Shown: positions 35,178 through 45,699, counted from the stretch's first letter. The stretch: DNA of 64,000 nt from Bryopsis sp. KO-2023 (GCA_030272585.1 BSYQ01000010.1:1364001-1428000), one strand, 5' to 3'. Numbers and translations: made by a program. The notes: generated by a model from the letters alone, not told the origin.

Positions 35178-36044
35178 ATGGATCAGCAACCAGCAAACCA
35201 GGCCGCCCTTATCGTCTCAACCCCCGCCAGCAGCAGTGAGCCAGCAGAGGCTGCCCCTGTGGTTATCCCTGCGGCAGCGGTGGAGAAAGCCGACGTGATC
35301 AAGGGGGCAGATGAGGTTGTGGCGTTTGAGGAGGCGGTGCAGGTCCTGCGGAAGAGGGCAGTCGACGTCGCGGAGTTGGAAAGGCTGAGGAGCAAGTGTC
35401 AAAAGGTGGAGCAGGAAAAGTGGAAGCTGCAAGGGTCTCTGAGTGCTGCCGAGAGTGAGCTGAGAGCGTGGCGAGAGTGGGCGAAGAAAATGCCGGTAAC
35501 GCGGTTGGATTCCGAAGAGGAGTTGTCCTTCGGCTTCCTGGACACAGGGCTCCCTGAACCAGAAAAACCTGCAGCAGACCAAAAGAGTGAGATGGAGACG
35601 GCGCTGAAAGAAACGGGACGTGGCTGTTCGCTTTGCTTCAAGACGGCGAGGTCTCTTGGGGCACCAGTGCGGGAGCTTCCATGTGGGAAGCACCGGGTAT
35701 GCTGCAGGGACCTCTGTGTCCAGAGACTCTGGTACGCGCCGGACGTAACGGTGGAGAGAACGAACCCAGACGGGAGCTTGGAGGTGGTTGGACGACTCAG
35801 CGAAACGCGAAAGGGGGTCTCGGTGGATGCGACGAAAGAGTGCGGGCTGTGCCAGCTGCGGGAGCACACGGTCATGGCGCCGAGGGTGCTGACGTCCTTG
35901 CGGATTGCGGTCATCAGTCCACCCCTGCCAACGCAGCCAGCCTCCCCGGGACGAACCAATCGTGACTGCGTGCCACTTCGAGAGATCCGCTGGAGTGTGC
36001 CCGCGCTTGCGCCAAAGAGGGGCTTGAAACGTCCGGCGACCTGA
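35178..36044 (+). CDS. Element D accessory ORF: coiled coil plus RING-like cysteine cluster
   Basis: A separate ATG-started frame of 288 codons, about 190 bp after pol, in the same direction. Residues 1-40 are Ala/Pro/Ser-rich. Residues about 60-105 form a probable coiled coil (VAELERLRSKCQKVEQEKWK). Residues 150-225 hold a metal-binding-like set: C150, C153, C169, H172, C175/C176, C180, C222, C225, close to RING-finger order though the spacing is irregular. The tail is basic and proline-rich. Ty3/gypsy elements usually end with pol, so this is an extra gene. A ubiquitin-ligase-like or nucleic-acid-binding role is possible; neither is shown. Codon use and frame integrity suggest it is maintained. 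Confidence 0.65.
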   Translation: MDQQPANQAALIVSTPASSSEPAEAAPVVIPAAAVEKADVIKGADEVVAFEEAVQVLRKRAVDVAELERLRSKCQKVEQEKWKLQGSLSAAESELRAWREWAKKMPVTRLDSEEELSFGFLDTGLPEPEKPAADQKSEMETALKETGRGCSLCFKTARSLGAPVRELPCGKHRVCCRDLCVQRLWYAPDVTVERTNPDGSLEVVGRLSETRKGVSVDATKECGLCQLREHTVMAPRVLTSLRIAVISPPLPTQPASPGRTNRDCVPLREIRWSVPALAPKRGLKRPAT

Positions 36045-37019
36045 GGCAGGAATCGACAGGAGGTGTGACCATGGGAGTTGATGATTGAATGTGGTTTGCT
36101 CAGGGGGTGCAGTGAAAGAGTTGGTGATTTGGGGCTGTCCAGTTTCTGGTGATCAGTGTGTTGGAAGTGGAATTTTTCAAGGGCTGTCCAGTTTCTGGTG
36201 ATCAGTGTGTTGGAAGTGGAATTTTTCAGGCAGGGTTAAACCCTTAGGGCTGTCCAGTTTCTGGTGATCAGTGTGTTGGAGGTGGACAAGGATCTTTTTG
36301 CAGTTTCTGATCAGGTTGAGATGAAAACTCTGAAGTTTGCAACCTGTTTTGGTTATGAAAATGGTTCACCTGTTGATACATTGCAAGTCCAGCAGGGGTA
36401 AGATGTTATTGCTAGAGAATTCCATATTTGCAATCTGAAATAAGAGTTACTGAATTAGCCAAAGGGAGAGTAAAGAATTGCATGGTGACCTTTGAGGGAA
36501 GTCCAGTCAAATGGGTTTTTATTATACAGAGTTGCAATGGATTGGGTAATCAGGTGACTCAGGTATTCTGCAGGAAAAGGGGGTTTTTGTTTGCCAAGAA
36601 GTTTTGGTGTCTCAGCTGACCTTGGGGGCTGTAGGAAAACCTTCTAGGGAAGGCAGAATTAAACTGACTATGATTTCCTTGTTGCTTTGAACTTTTTATA
36701 AGGTAGTTTTTCTGGATTTCCTGGGTAGTGCAAGATGGTGGCAGAAACAAACACTTCAGGTTGTAATTTTCCAGCAAGGGTGTTACCAATTGATTTTTCA
36801 GGGTATTTTGGGTTTCTGTTGCATTAGGACAATTTCCTGAATACAGTGTTTTTGCAGAACTGCTTTGACTTCCTTATATAACATAACCCCTTTCGAAACC
36901 CAGTTTCTGTGGCGGAGAAGTTAAAAAAAAAAAAAAAGTTGACATCCAAAAAGGGGCAAAGGTTGTTATTATAATCTTTTGGGGCAGTAAGGGACTACTG
37001 CCAACTAGATGGGGAGGAA
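36045..37019 (+). other. Element D 3' non-coding region with tandem repeats
   Basis: Three copies of a 40-bp unit starting GGGCTGTCCAGTTTCTGG lie at about 36132, 36181 and 36247. A T-rich stretch follows, then the sequence GGGACTACTGCCAACTAGAT and the purine tract that primes plus-strand synthesis. The last part before the LTR is shared with element B (18188-18222, minus strand). No open frame is supported. Confidence 0.75.
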
Positions 37020-37482
37020 TGTAAGGATTCTACAGTTCAGGGGAACTGTCAGATCCTCAGTTCAGGGAACTGGCAGACCTGCAGTTCAGGGGAACTGACA
37101 GGCCTGCAGTTCTAGGGAACCAGCAATGCTGCAGCCGGTTTGCTGCAGCAGGGCGGAACCCTTAGATCTGTGAATGGGGGCTGACAGCTCAGCAGACGCT
37201 TTTCTGCAGGGCTGGCAGCTCAGAAGGTTTCAGACAGGGGACCTGACACTGAGGCAGACTGTCAGGTCATGTTGATGGATAGGACCTTGAACGATCAGTT
37301 TGGATCAGAGGTGCAGCCTAGGGTATTTGGGCAGCACCTCAGGGTATTCTTGTAACTCGATTTTGGGGTTGAACACTCTCTCTCACCCGCTCTCTCGTGT
37401 CAGAACTTGTTGCAGCCTTCTAGGCTGTTGTTTCAGGCTGGCAGACTGCTTCAGAGTCGCAGTCTACAGCGCAGTCTTTACA
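37020..37482 (+). repeat. Element D 3' LTR, 463 bp
   Basis: Apparently identical to 28459-28921 and followed by the right copy of the CCTAA target duplication. Confidence 0.93.
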
Positions 37483-37487
37483 CCTAA

Positions 37488-38674
37488 CCACAGGACAATC
37501 ACTTCCAATGGGATCATCAATACCCACATTGTCCATGTTACCAGCCACTGTAGTTCCACCAGCTACATTTACAGTGGGCACTACCCCAGCACCATCAGGC
37601 ATGGGAATTAGACCACCAAACCCCTTTGAGCAATTAACAAGTCAAAGAGCACCTAGTGGTGGTGCACCTGGAGGAAATCCAGGGGATCCAAATGGATCAA
37701 ATGGCCCAAATGGACCAGACAGGCCAAACATGCCTAGAGCATCTGGATCTGGATTTCCAGGGCCAGGAAATGGTGGAGGTGGTGGTGGAGGTGGTGATGG
37801 AGGAGGTCCCCCAGGAGGAGGACCACCTGATAGAGATCCTAGTGGTACATCAGGAGGTTCAGGACAAGGTCCTGATAGACCTTACAGCAAACAGATTAAG
37901 CTCACTCCCCCAGAGAAATTCACAGGAGATGAAAGGATGTCTGCAACAGAATGGATACTAGGAATGAAGAGATGGTTGCAGAATCAACACATCTTAGAGA
38001 GAGACTGGTTATCCTGTTTTCAGTCACATCTCCAGGGAGATGCACTTAGCTGGTTAAACCTGATGGATATACAGATCATGAATCAGGAAAAAGCAGAGTA
38101 TGCTAACTGGCAAGAGTTCACTCAAGAACTAAGGAATGTTTTTGAGCCAGTCTCCCTAATAGAGACTGCCAGAAAACAGTTAAGAACTCTAAGGCAGACT
38201 GGAACTGTCTTAGGCTACATCAGACTCTTCAGAAAGCTGATGTTTAGACTCCCCAATCTACCTCAAGAAGAAAGATATGCAGCCTTTGTGGATGGGCTCT
38301 CAGATAGAAATATGCAAGCACAGGTTATGACCCTGTGTGATGGAGATCTGGATAAGGCCATCCTCACAGTTCAAAGACTCTCTGCAACTATAGGCAGTAG
38401 AGGTGGCACTACTAGCAGCTTTAGAGGCAGAGGTAGAGGGAGGGGAAGATTTGGACAAAGGAATACACAGATGTCAGCAGTGATAGCTGCTGCAACACCA
38501 CAACTACCTCTTGCAGCAAACTCAGTTAAAGCTGTGCAACAGAGAGGTCAGATGGGATCTAGACCCTCAAGGGGAGGATCCTTTAAGTGTTTTCTATGTG
38601 GAAGCACAGAGCATGGGGTGAGACAGTGTCCTAAACTGTCCCAAGCTCAGAAAGCCCTGAAGAAGGGAAACTAA
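37488..38674 (+). pseudogene. Element C gag, second part
   Basis: Continues the frame of 27369-28458 across the CCTAA site. A proline/glycine-rich linker (GPNGPDRPN, GGGGGGDGGG) leads into a capsid domain (KLTPPEKFTGDERMSATEWI, LQGDALSWLNL, FRKLMFRLPNLPQEERYAAF), an arginine/glycine-rich box (RGRGRGRGRFG) and a CCHC knuckle (CFLCGSTEHGVRQC). It ends in TAA at 38672, directly after the heptamer GGGAAAC. Confidence 0.9.
38665..38671 (+). promoter_or_regulatory. Putative -1 ribosomal frameshift heptamer G GGA AAC
   Basis: In the gag frame the heptamer reads G GGA AAC and is followed at once by the TAA stop. The pol frame is exactly -1 and open across this point (GGG AAA CTA AAA). The heptamer fits the canonical X XXY YYZ slippery pattern. 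A downstream pseudoknot was not verified. Confidence 0.55.
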
Positions 38675-40908
38675 AAGAGGAGGCTAGTGTTGGGTCAGCT
38701 AAGCCTCCAGAGGATATTGAAATTAAAGAACCCACTACAAAAACACCAGCCTCACTAAATGATGGTGTTCAAGAGACACCTGTGGTTGCAGCCCCTATTG
38801 CAACAGAACAGGAAGCAAACACACTGGATGGGGTCACTCCAGGAGTGTTAATTCAAAAGAAAAAGCAGTCTCAAAAGAGAGTGGATAGACAAACAGAGGC
38901 CACTGTGAGTTTACCCACTAGAGTGGAAGGAAATGTTGAGGGAAAGGAACCAGTTCAGACTGCAGTAGCTCAGGCTACAGCAGCATATAGAGGATATGAA
39001 CTGGCAGGATTTATTGGTGCAAAGAAAGCTACAGCATACATTGATACAGGATCCACTGCTAATTATATTAGCATGGATGCAGTCAAGGAACTGGGACTGC
39101 AATACAAATCACAAGAAACTCCTGTTAAGTTTCTAGATGGTACAGAAAGGAAATCAGTGGGGAGATGTTTTGGCATCCCTTTTGTCTGTGGAAAGATCCA
39201 GCTCTCATTTGATGCTGATGTCTTTCCAGACAGTAATCACCCAATCCTGCTGGGATTGCCCTGGCTCATACACTACAATCCCAAAGTGGATTTTAAGTCA
39301 GGAATAATCACAGTAAACAAGGGCAGAAAGAGTGTAAAATTACCACTCTCAGTGATGCCTGAATATCATCTCAAGCCCACTGGAGCTACAGAACTTTCCT
39401 TTTGTTCTAGTGGCAGAATCAAAAGACAGATAGAAAAAGGGGAAATCAAACACATCATCATGGTGGTGATTAGGCCAGAGGATGAATCAAAGATAGGAGT
39501 AGAAACAATCCCAGAACAAAGGGAAGGGGATGATCTACAGAAAATCCTGCAGGAGGATATGGATCCCAGGATTAAGGAAGTACTGACTCAGTACAGAAAA
39601 GTATTTGCAAAAGATTTGCCTAAAGGTGTACCTCCTACCAGGCTGGGTCATGAATTCAGGATTGATCTGGAGGAGGGTACTGAACCCATGTACAGGCCAC
39701 TGTATAAACTGTCTCCTCTTGAGTTAGATGAGGTTAAAAGGCAGTTAGATTACCTTTTGGAGATGGATTTTATTGAACCATCACAATCACCATTTGGGGC
39801 ACCCATCCTGTTTGTCCCTAAGAAAGATGGAGGGCTCAGGATGTGCCTGGATTACAGATGGCTGAATAAAAAAACAATTAAAAACAGATACCCTCTGCCC
39901 TTACCAGAGGAGATGATTGACAGGGTGCATGGGGCAAAATACTTCACAAAGATAGACTTGAGATCAGGCTACTGGCAGATGCCTCTAAGGGAAGAGGACA
40001 GGCCTAAGACTGCCTTCAGGAGCAGATTTGGACATTACCAGTTCAAAGTACTCTCCTTTGGACTTACTAATGCTCCAGCACAATACATGAACATGGTTAA
40101 TGATATCTTCAAGGATATGCTGGATATCTTTGTGCTGATCTTCATTGATGATCTCTTAATCTATTCTAAGAGCATCTCTGAGCATGTAGAGCATCTAGCA
40201 GCAGTCTTAGCCAGGCTACAGAAGTATAGTCTATTTGCAAAGGCCACTAAAAGTGAAATCTGTGTGAGGGAAACAGATTTCTGTGGATTTTGGTTGAGTG
40301 AAAAAGGAATCTCAGCAATGGATGTGAAGGTTAAGGCAATCAGGGATTGGAAGCCCTTAAAAACAGTTACTGATGTCAGGAGTTTTCTGGGGATGGTATC
40401 CTTCTATAGAAGATTTATTCCTGATTTTGCAAAGATAGCAGGCCCCCTGCATGACTTAACTAAGAAGGATGTCATGTGGGAGTGGGGATCTGCTCAGGAA
40501 CTAGCCTTCCAAACACTGAAAACTGCATTGATGGGGAAACCAGTGCTGATCCATCCTAATCCAGTAAAGGATTACACTGTGATTAGTGATGCATCTGGGG
40601 AAGCAACTGGAGGAGTTCTCTGTCAGGATCATGGCTCTGGATTACAGCCCATAGCCTTTTGCAGTAGAAGATTATCAAAATCAGAACAAAATTACTCAGT
40701 GTATGAAAGGGAACTCCTGGGAATAGCCTACTGCTTGATGCAGTGGAGGCACTACTTAGAAGGCTGCCCAGGAGAAGTTACAGTCTTTACAGACCACCAG
40801 CCACTAAGGGTAGTGAAGTGTTTTCTGAACTTCTGTGGGTTAAGGATTTTATGGGGATCTAATTATCCCATCAGAAGTGCAGTAAGCTTGGGATTTGCAG
40901 CACCCTAG
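38671..40908 (+). pseudogene. Element C pol, truncated after RNase H
   Basis: Open frame, -1 relative to gag. Retropepsin (AYIDTGSTANYIS near 39035), linker, RT (YKLSPLELDEVKRQLDYLLE, FFGLTNAPA-type FGLTNAPAQYM, catalytic LIFIDDLLIY near 40138), connection domain and RNase H (VISDASGEATGGVLCQD, VFTDHQPLRVV near 40785-40815). Soon after the RNase H motif the frame runs into unrelated residues and stops; no zinc finger, integrase or chromodomain follows. Compared with element D, about 500 residues are missing. The RT and RNase H look intact. Confidence 0.9.
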
Positions 40909-40992
40909 TTCAGAGTTACTTTTACAGAATCAAAAGGATGCATGTGATGAATACTTGGTGAGGGCACCAACTGCCCCCAGGGGGGAGGCAAT

Positions 40993-41514
40993 TGATACCA
41001 GCTGCTGACGTCCAGGGACGTCAGACGTCAAAGGCGTCATGCATCTGACGTCTGTGAAGCGTCAGATGCATCCCCGGTAGATGACAGCATTCCCCTGAGG
41101 AGATACTACTGAACTACAGCGAGGAAACCACCGCAAGAGCACCTGGTCAAGACAGTGGTTCGATTAACTAAAGCGAGACTCGCGAGGCGGAGGTCTCGGG
41201 TTTGAATCTGAGTGGGAACGTGCTTTAGTCTGGGCTTGTGTGTGAGTGTGTGAGTGAGTCAGGAGTAGAACTGGCGGCTGTGAGTCAGGGTAGTGGGAGT
41301 GTTACGGGTGGTTAGTCACCCTCGGGAAAGTCGAACGGGAGTTAAAAGAATGGGACGCTTGATGTAACCTTGCTTGTCAGTAATTCTGTGAGTGCAACTG
41401 TGGACCCCGTGTGCGACTCGATTCGATTTTTGTGTGACCCTGTGGAACTCAGCCGCCACCCTCTCTCACTCTTTACACGGGAGTGCGTCGGCGTACGGAG
41501 CGCCTCGCGTAACA
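40993..41514 (+). repeat. Element C 3' LTR, 522 bp
   Basis: Matches 26433-26954 throughout by eye and is followed by the CTCCG target duplication, after which element A resumes at GTTCTGAGG. Confidence 0.93.
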
Positions 41515-41519
41515 CTCCG

Positions 41520-43918
41520 GTTCTGAGGCATTTCGACGATAAGCTGCCGGTGGTGGTGGCGACAGATGCTTCGCAAGCTGGGATCGGAGGGGTGTTGATG
41601 CAGCGAGGTGAATCGGGATTACATCCCATCGCGTTCGAATCACACAAATTTACGGAGGCTGAGCAGAATTATCCAGTCCACGAGCAAGAGCTTTTGGCGA
41701 TCGTGCATTGCCTGAAGAAATGGCGAACATATCTTGAGGGCCGACATTTCACATTGAGGACCGACAATGCGAGTTTAATCTGGCTGGATTCGCAAAAGGG
41801 ATTGACACGACGACAGGTGCGATGGACGCAATTCCTTGCGCCATTCGATTTTGACACGATCCACATTAAAGGACGCGATAATGTGGTTGCTGACGCCCTC
41901 AGCCGATGTCCCCAACCAAATCGGAGTAATGGATTGGGTCCAGGAGGGGATCAAGAGTCGTCAGCTGCGGAAATGAAATCGAACCATGCACAAATGTTGA
42001 AATCGCAAGATCGACGCGACGATTGGAATGTCGCAGCGCCAGTGATGACAAATGGAGGATCGAATGATGGAACCACTGAAATGAAAGAAATAAAATTACT
42101 GCCCAAATGTTCCACTGTTATGAATGACAGGGAATGCAAATTGAGACTCTCCAAGGTTTCTGAGGAACAGCAGACTGGAGGGGAGCACAGGAATGATACC
42201 TCAGCTGTTGAGTTACATCAGAAAGGAAAGGATGTGAAATTCCAAACCACTGTGGGAAGTGGTCAGGAGAAACCTCAAGTCAAAAGTGACAAGCCCAAGA
42301 GAAAGGATCCAAAAGGATGGTCTTCAGGTGATGATTCTGATGGAACACCTGAACACTATAGACCATTGGGCAACAGGCTGGTAAATGACGTTGACAGCCT
42401 GGGAGAGTGGAGACAGAATATGGAAAAAGGAGGAGCTAAAACTGAAACTGCAAATGCTCTCACAAGGAGCCAAGTTCAACAGAAAACAATCACACCTGAG
42501 AAAATGGAAAAGGCACAAGAAAAGGATGCCTACTGTGGCAACATAAGAAAACTACTGAAGAAATCAGACCCAAATGTCTGCAAGGAATTCAAACTGGATG
42601 GCAAGCTAATCAAGAGGAAATCAGGCCAGATTGTGATCCCCACATCAATCAGACAAGATGTTCTTAAGGAGGCACATGATTCTGATGTGGCTGGACACAA
42701 GGGCAGAGATCGAACATTGGATCTCATCAAACGATACTATTTTTGGAAACGCATGGACAAAGACGTGAATGATTACTGTCGGACATGCCCGAAATGTCAA
42801 AAGGCGAAAGCACAAGCAAAAGTTCCGGCTGGGAAATTACAGCCATTATCGATTCCAGATCGTCGCTGGGAATCGGTCAGCCTGGATCTAATCGTGCATC
42901 TACCGGAAACGGAAAAGGGAAATACAGCCATCGTGGTATTCGTTGACAGATTGAGCAAGATGTCGCATTTCGTGCCGACCGTTACCACTGCATCTGCGAA
43001 GGACCTGGCGGAAATCTTCTTTCGGGAAGTGTGGAAGCATCATGGGATGCCATCGAATTTGGTATCCGATCGCGACACCAGGTTCGTATCAGCGTTTTGG
43101 AGGCGCCTAATGGAACTGAGTGGCACCGAGCTGAAGCTCAGCTCAGCGTTTCATCCGCAGACGGACGGGCAAACGGAACGCATGAATCGCGTTCTAGAGG
43201 AAACCCTACGATGCTACATTGATGCCAGGCGACGCGATTGGGATGAAAGGCTTCCTGCGGCGGAGTTCGCGTACAACAACGGGAAGCATAGCTCGACAGG
43301 TCATTCGCCCTTCTACCTCAACAGTGGCGAACATCCATTGATCCCCTTGGCGTTAATCGGAAAGAAAGAAATCGACAGCGAGATCCGCGGAGTGCATGAC
43401 ATCTTGGGGAACATGAAAACTGACCTGGATGCGGCAAAGATTTTGCTGAAACGTGCACAGGAACGACAGAAAAGATACGCAGACAAGTCGAGAAGAGAGG
43501 AAGAATATAAAATCGGCGATAGGGTTCTGTTGTCGACAGAAAATCTTTCGTTCGCAGGGAGTGGGATCTCACCGAAACTGGGCCCCAAGTTCGTCGGACC
43601 CTTCAAGGTGCTCGCTCGCCTTGGAAAAGTGGCCTACAGACTGGATCTGCCGGAAACGTGGAACATCCATGACGTCTTTCATGTCGTCAGGATGCGTCGA
43701 TACAAGGAATCGGAGGATTTCGCGAGACCGAATTCAGAGCCGCCAGCTCCCGTGATCAACGATGGTCAGTTGGAGTACGAGGTGGAGCGAATTCTGGATC
43801 ACAAAGAAACTCGGCGGGGCAGGTCCGTAAAACGAAGATATCTCATCAGGTGGAAGGGATTCGAATCAGAACATGATTCATGGGAACCATGGATCCATTT
43901 GACGAACGCAGCCGAAAC
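41520..43918 (+). pseudogene. Element A polyprotein, segment 4 (RNase H, integrase, chromodomain)
   Basis: RNase H: VVVATDASQAGIGGVLMQ, LRTDNASLIWL, DNVVADALSR. A poorly conserved insert of about 190 charged residues follows. Integrase: HDSDVAGHKGRDRTLDLIKR with CRTCPKCQ (HHCC), core SLDLIVHLPE, VSDRDTRFVS, PQTDGQTERMNR. Chromodomain near 43768-43915: YEVERILDHKE, YLIRWKGFESEHDSWEPW. At 43918 the frame is interrupted by element E within GCCGAAAC. It resumes at 44392 and ends in 25 more codons at TGA 44465. Confidence 0.93.
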
Positions 43919-44383
43919 CAGAGATAGGACTTGGGCCAAATTTTTGGTCCGACTCCGGTCCGGTCCGGTTACGGTCGGGTTACGGTCACCGTACTACGGC
44001 CGTAACTCCGTACCGTAACCGGAGTAATATGTTGTTTTTACGGTACGGAACAGGTACGGTATAACTACGGTAGGCCCTAAATCACCGTGAAGTAGCGTGG
44101 TTCAGTGCTAAAGCGTTAGGCTGCAGTCAGTAGGGTCGCGGGTTCGAATCCCCCTGGGTTCCTTTGGAATCGCGGGACCCTGCGGGGGTCACTTTCTACG
44201 GTTTACGGTTGTTACGGCCGTTACGGTCGTTACGGTCCGGTACGGAGCGGTACGGAGTGGTACGGTGCTACGGTTACGGCCGTAAAAGTACGATTTTCTG
44301 ACGAAAATTGTACTCCGGTTACGGTCCGGTTACGGTGGTTACGGTCCGGTTACGGTGACCGTAACCGTAAAGTCCTATCTCTG
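43919..44383. mobile_element. Element E: 465-bp inverted-repeat element with tRNA-like core
   Basis: Perfect 14-bp terminal inverted repeats CAGAGATAGGACTT / AAGTCCTATCTCTG, flanked by the 8-bp duplication GCCGAAAC (43911-43918 and 44384-44391). Both features fit a hAT-type MITE. The arms are made of many CGGTTACGG / CCGTAACCG and GGTCCGGTTACGG words that could fold back over most of the length. The centre holds a tRNA-like block. No coding capacity. It interrupts the element A frame just after the chromodomain. Confidence 0.88.
44093..44165 (+). other. tRNA-like sequence inside element E
   Basis: Begins near TAGCGTGGTTCAGTGC (A-box-like) and has a perfect B-box GGTTCGAATCC at 44141-44151, 37 bases later, with CTAAAGCGTTAGGCTGCAG between. 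This is the layout of an RNA polymerase III internal promoter. Stems are imperfect by eye and no clear 3' acceptor could be closed, so a tRNA-derived (SINE-like) core is more likely than a working tRNA gene. Confidence 0.45.
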
Positions 44384-44391
44384 GCCGAAAC

Positions 44392-44467
44392 AGTTTTAGC
44401 ATACCATCGACTCGTTGGTATCCAGCCCACGAAGGAGGAAGCTGCCCTTCGCGAGCTAATGCAATGA
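44392..44467 (+). pseudogene. Element A polyprotein, segment 5 (C-terminal tail)
   Basis: Resumes in phase after element E (VLAYHRLVGIQPTKEEAALR) and ends at TGA 44465-44467. It completes a frame of 1,662 residues when the guests are ignored. Confidence 0.85.
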
Positions 44468-45142
44468 AGGATGAAGACTGACGGAAATCGGGCGGGAATC
44501 GAGATCACGATCGGCCCACAGTTTGTCGCTGAGTGAGGGGACGGTTCGGGAGAGAGGATGAGAATTACCGTCGGGCTGGCGCTCACTGTTTGGGTAAGAT
44601 TCGATTGTCCGAAATGAAGTCAGTGGAAGTTTTGTCTGGAATTTAATTTCAGATTTCCAAAGGAGAAATAAGAAGTCCTAGAGAAAAGAAAGAGGGGTAA
44701 ACTGAAGTTTTGACAAGGGATTCTTTTGACTGTGAAAGTGGCACCCCAGATGGTTATTTTGGAGGGGAGTGTCCACTATTGTTTATTGATTTTATCAGCC
44801 TGGGCTGTACTCCTGATTGTGGGGTATTTGTCTGTTGGCTGTTGGGATTGTATTTGTTAACTGAGTGAGAACTGAGCCATGGTCTTATGGCTATTGAACT
44901 GTTGGAACTGTGAATTGAACTCAGGTGGATTAGGTGGAGGTGAATTTTGAGTGAACCATGAATGTTTTGTTCGTGGAGACTCGTGAATTTCTAGTACTCG
45001 GTGGGAGTAAGAGTGAACCTGGGTTAGTCGGAAAGGACAAGTTGATATGGAATTTGACAGTTGGAGTGATTGTGTTTTTGAAACGTCCGAGTAGTGACAT
45101 CACGAACTTGACGGGTGTTTTCAGTCGTGATGTGGAGGGGAT
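44468..45142 (+). other. Element A 3' non-coding region
   Basis: Lies between the polyprotein stop and the 3' LTR. It contains no credible open frame (one 67-codon frame at 44958 is not supported). It ends with the purine tract GTGGAGGGGAT that primes plus-strand synthesis. Confidence 0.75.
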
Positions 45143-45327
45143 TGTAGTCGGACTGGGATAGTTAGTTGTATGACCGACTGGATGGACTCGGGCGTAGTGA
45201 TAAAAACTGTGACCTGTGGTATTTCGGGGACCTTTTTACTGTAATCGACTTGACTTGAGAACGACCTTCCGTTGTGACACTCACCACTTCTCACCTCCGC
45301 TCACACTAACGGAGACGACCCGTCACA
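45143..45327 (+). repeat. Element A 3' LTR, 185 bp
   Basis: TGTAGTCGG...CCGTCACA, identical by eye to 14339-14523, followed by the right target duplication CTTCG (45328-45332). Confidence 0.93.
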
Positions 45328-45332
45328 CTTCG

Positions 45333-45699
45333 AGTGAACCATGACTCGATCGACCTATTGTATCGTAAGGAGTTTTTTTTTTCTTCTTGAGCACTATTAA
45401 AAAAAGGGCCGATTTATCAGTTTATTTACCAGTTTTTGAGGTTGTAGGGGCTGTTTGGTTTTCGACCGTGGGTTTCGACCTTGTTTCGGTGTACACCCCA
45501 CCGATTGGCGATATTATATCTTGTGATAATTGGTGGTGGGGAAGTTTTGCTGTACATCAACAACATGAATGTTGCAACATGTTGTTTATAGCGATCGTTT
45601 CTGTGGAGCTTTCAGACCACAGCCAATTTTTCATAACTTTGAAGCGTGTGACTGCGCAGTAGTTGGTGGCTCAGGCTTTGCGAAAGATATCGATTGACT
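45333..45699. other. Remainder of the island after element A, no gene seen
   Basis: Continuation of the sequence that held the BTB gene before element A inserted. One 91-codon plus-strand frame (45387-45662) has no recognisable domain. It may be 3' flank of the BTB gene. Confidence 0.5.

Larger units (their letters stand above)
28459..37482 (+). mobile_element. Element D: complete Ty3/gypsy chromodomain retrotransposon with an extra 3' ORF
   Basis: LTRs 28459-28921 and 37020-37482, 463 bp each, start TGTAAGGATTC and end CTTTACA; they appear identical. Target duplication CCTAA (28454-28458, 37483-37487). Primer-binding site TGGTTTCGGAGC at 28923-28934; purine tract GATGGGGAGGAA before the right LTR. 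It encodes a small overlapping frame (29335-29820), gag with CCHC knuckle, a 1,387-codon uninterrupted pol, and a separate ORF with coiled coil and cysteine cluster. It is the only complete, potentially autonomous element in the window and the innermost of the nest. Confidence 0.95.
26433..41514 (+). mobile_element. Element C: Ty3/gypsy element lacking integrase, host of element D
   Basis: LTRs 26433-26954 and 40993-41514, 522 bp each, start TGATACCAGC and end GCGTAACA; target duplication CTCCG (26428-26432 and 41515-41519). Primer-binding site TGGTTTCGGAGC at 26959-26970; polypurine tract GGGGGGAGGCAAT before the right LTR. Without element D it is about 6.05 kb. It has a gag with a CCHC knuckle, and a pol with protease, RT and RNase H. 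It has no integrase: the pol frame ends 84 bp before the 3' LTR. Transposition would therefore need integrase from another element. Confidence 0.92.
14339..45327 (+). mobile_element. Element A: Ty3/gypsy chromodomain retrotransposon, host of the nest
   Basis: LTRs at 14339-14523 and 45143-45327 begin TGTAGTCGGACT and end CCGTCACA, 185 bp each, apparently identical. Target duplication CTTCG at 14334-14338 and 45328-45332. Primer-binding site TGGTTTCGGAGC starts 1 base inside the left LTR; a purine-rich tract (GTGGAGGGGAT) precedes the right LTR. Guests F, B, C and E add about 24.9 kb, so the element proper is about 6.1 kb. Its protein-coding frame is in five pieces that join without frameshift or stop (4,989 bases including the stop), in the order protease, reverse transcriptase, RNase H, integrase, chromodomain. 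No capsid-like gag or CCHC knuckle is visible ahead of the protease. Confidence 0.93.

Noticed and set aside
44093..44165. A genuine tRNA gene
   Set aside because: The B-box is perfect, but stems are imperfect and no acceptor stem could be closed by eye, so it is listed only as tRNA-like.
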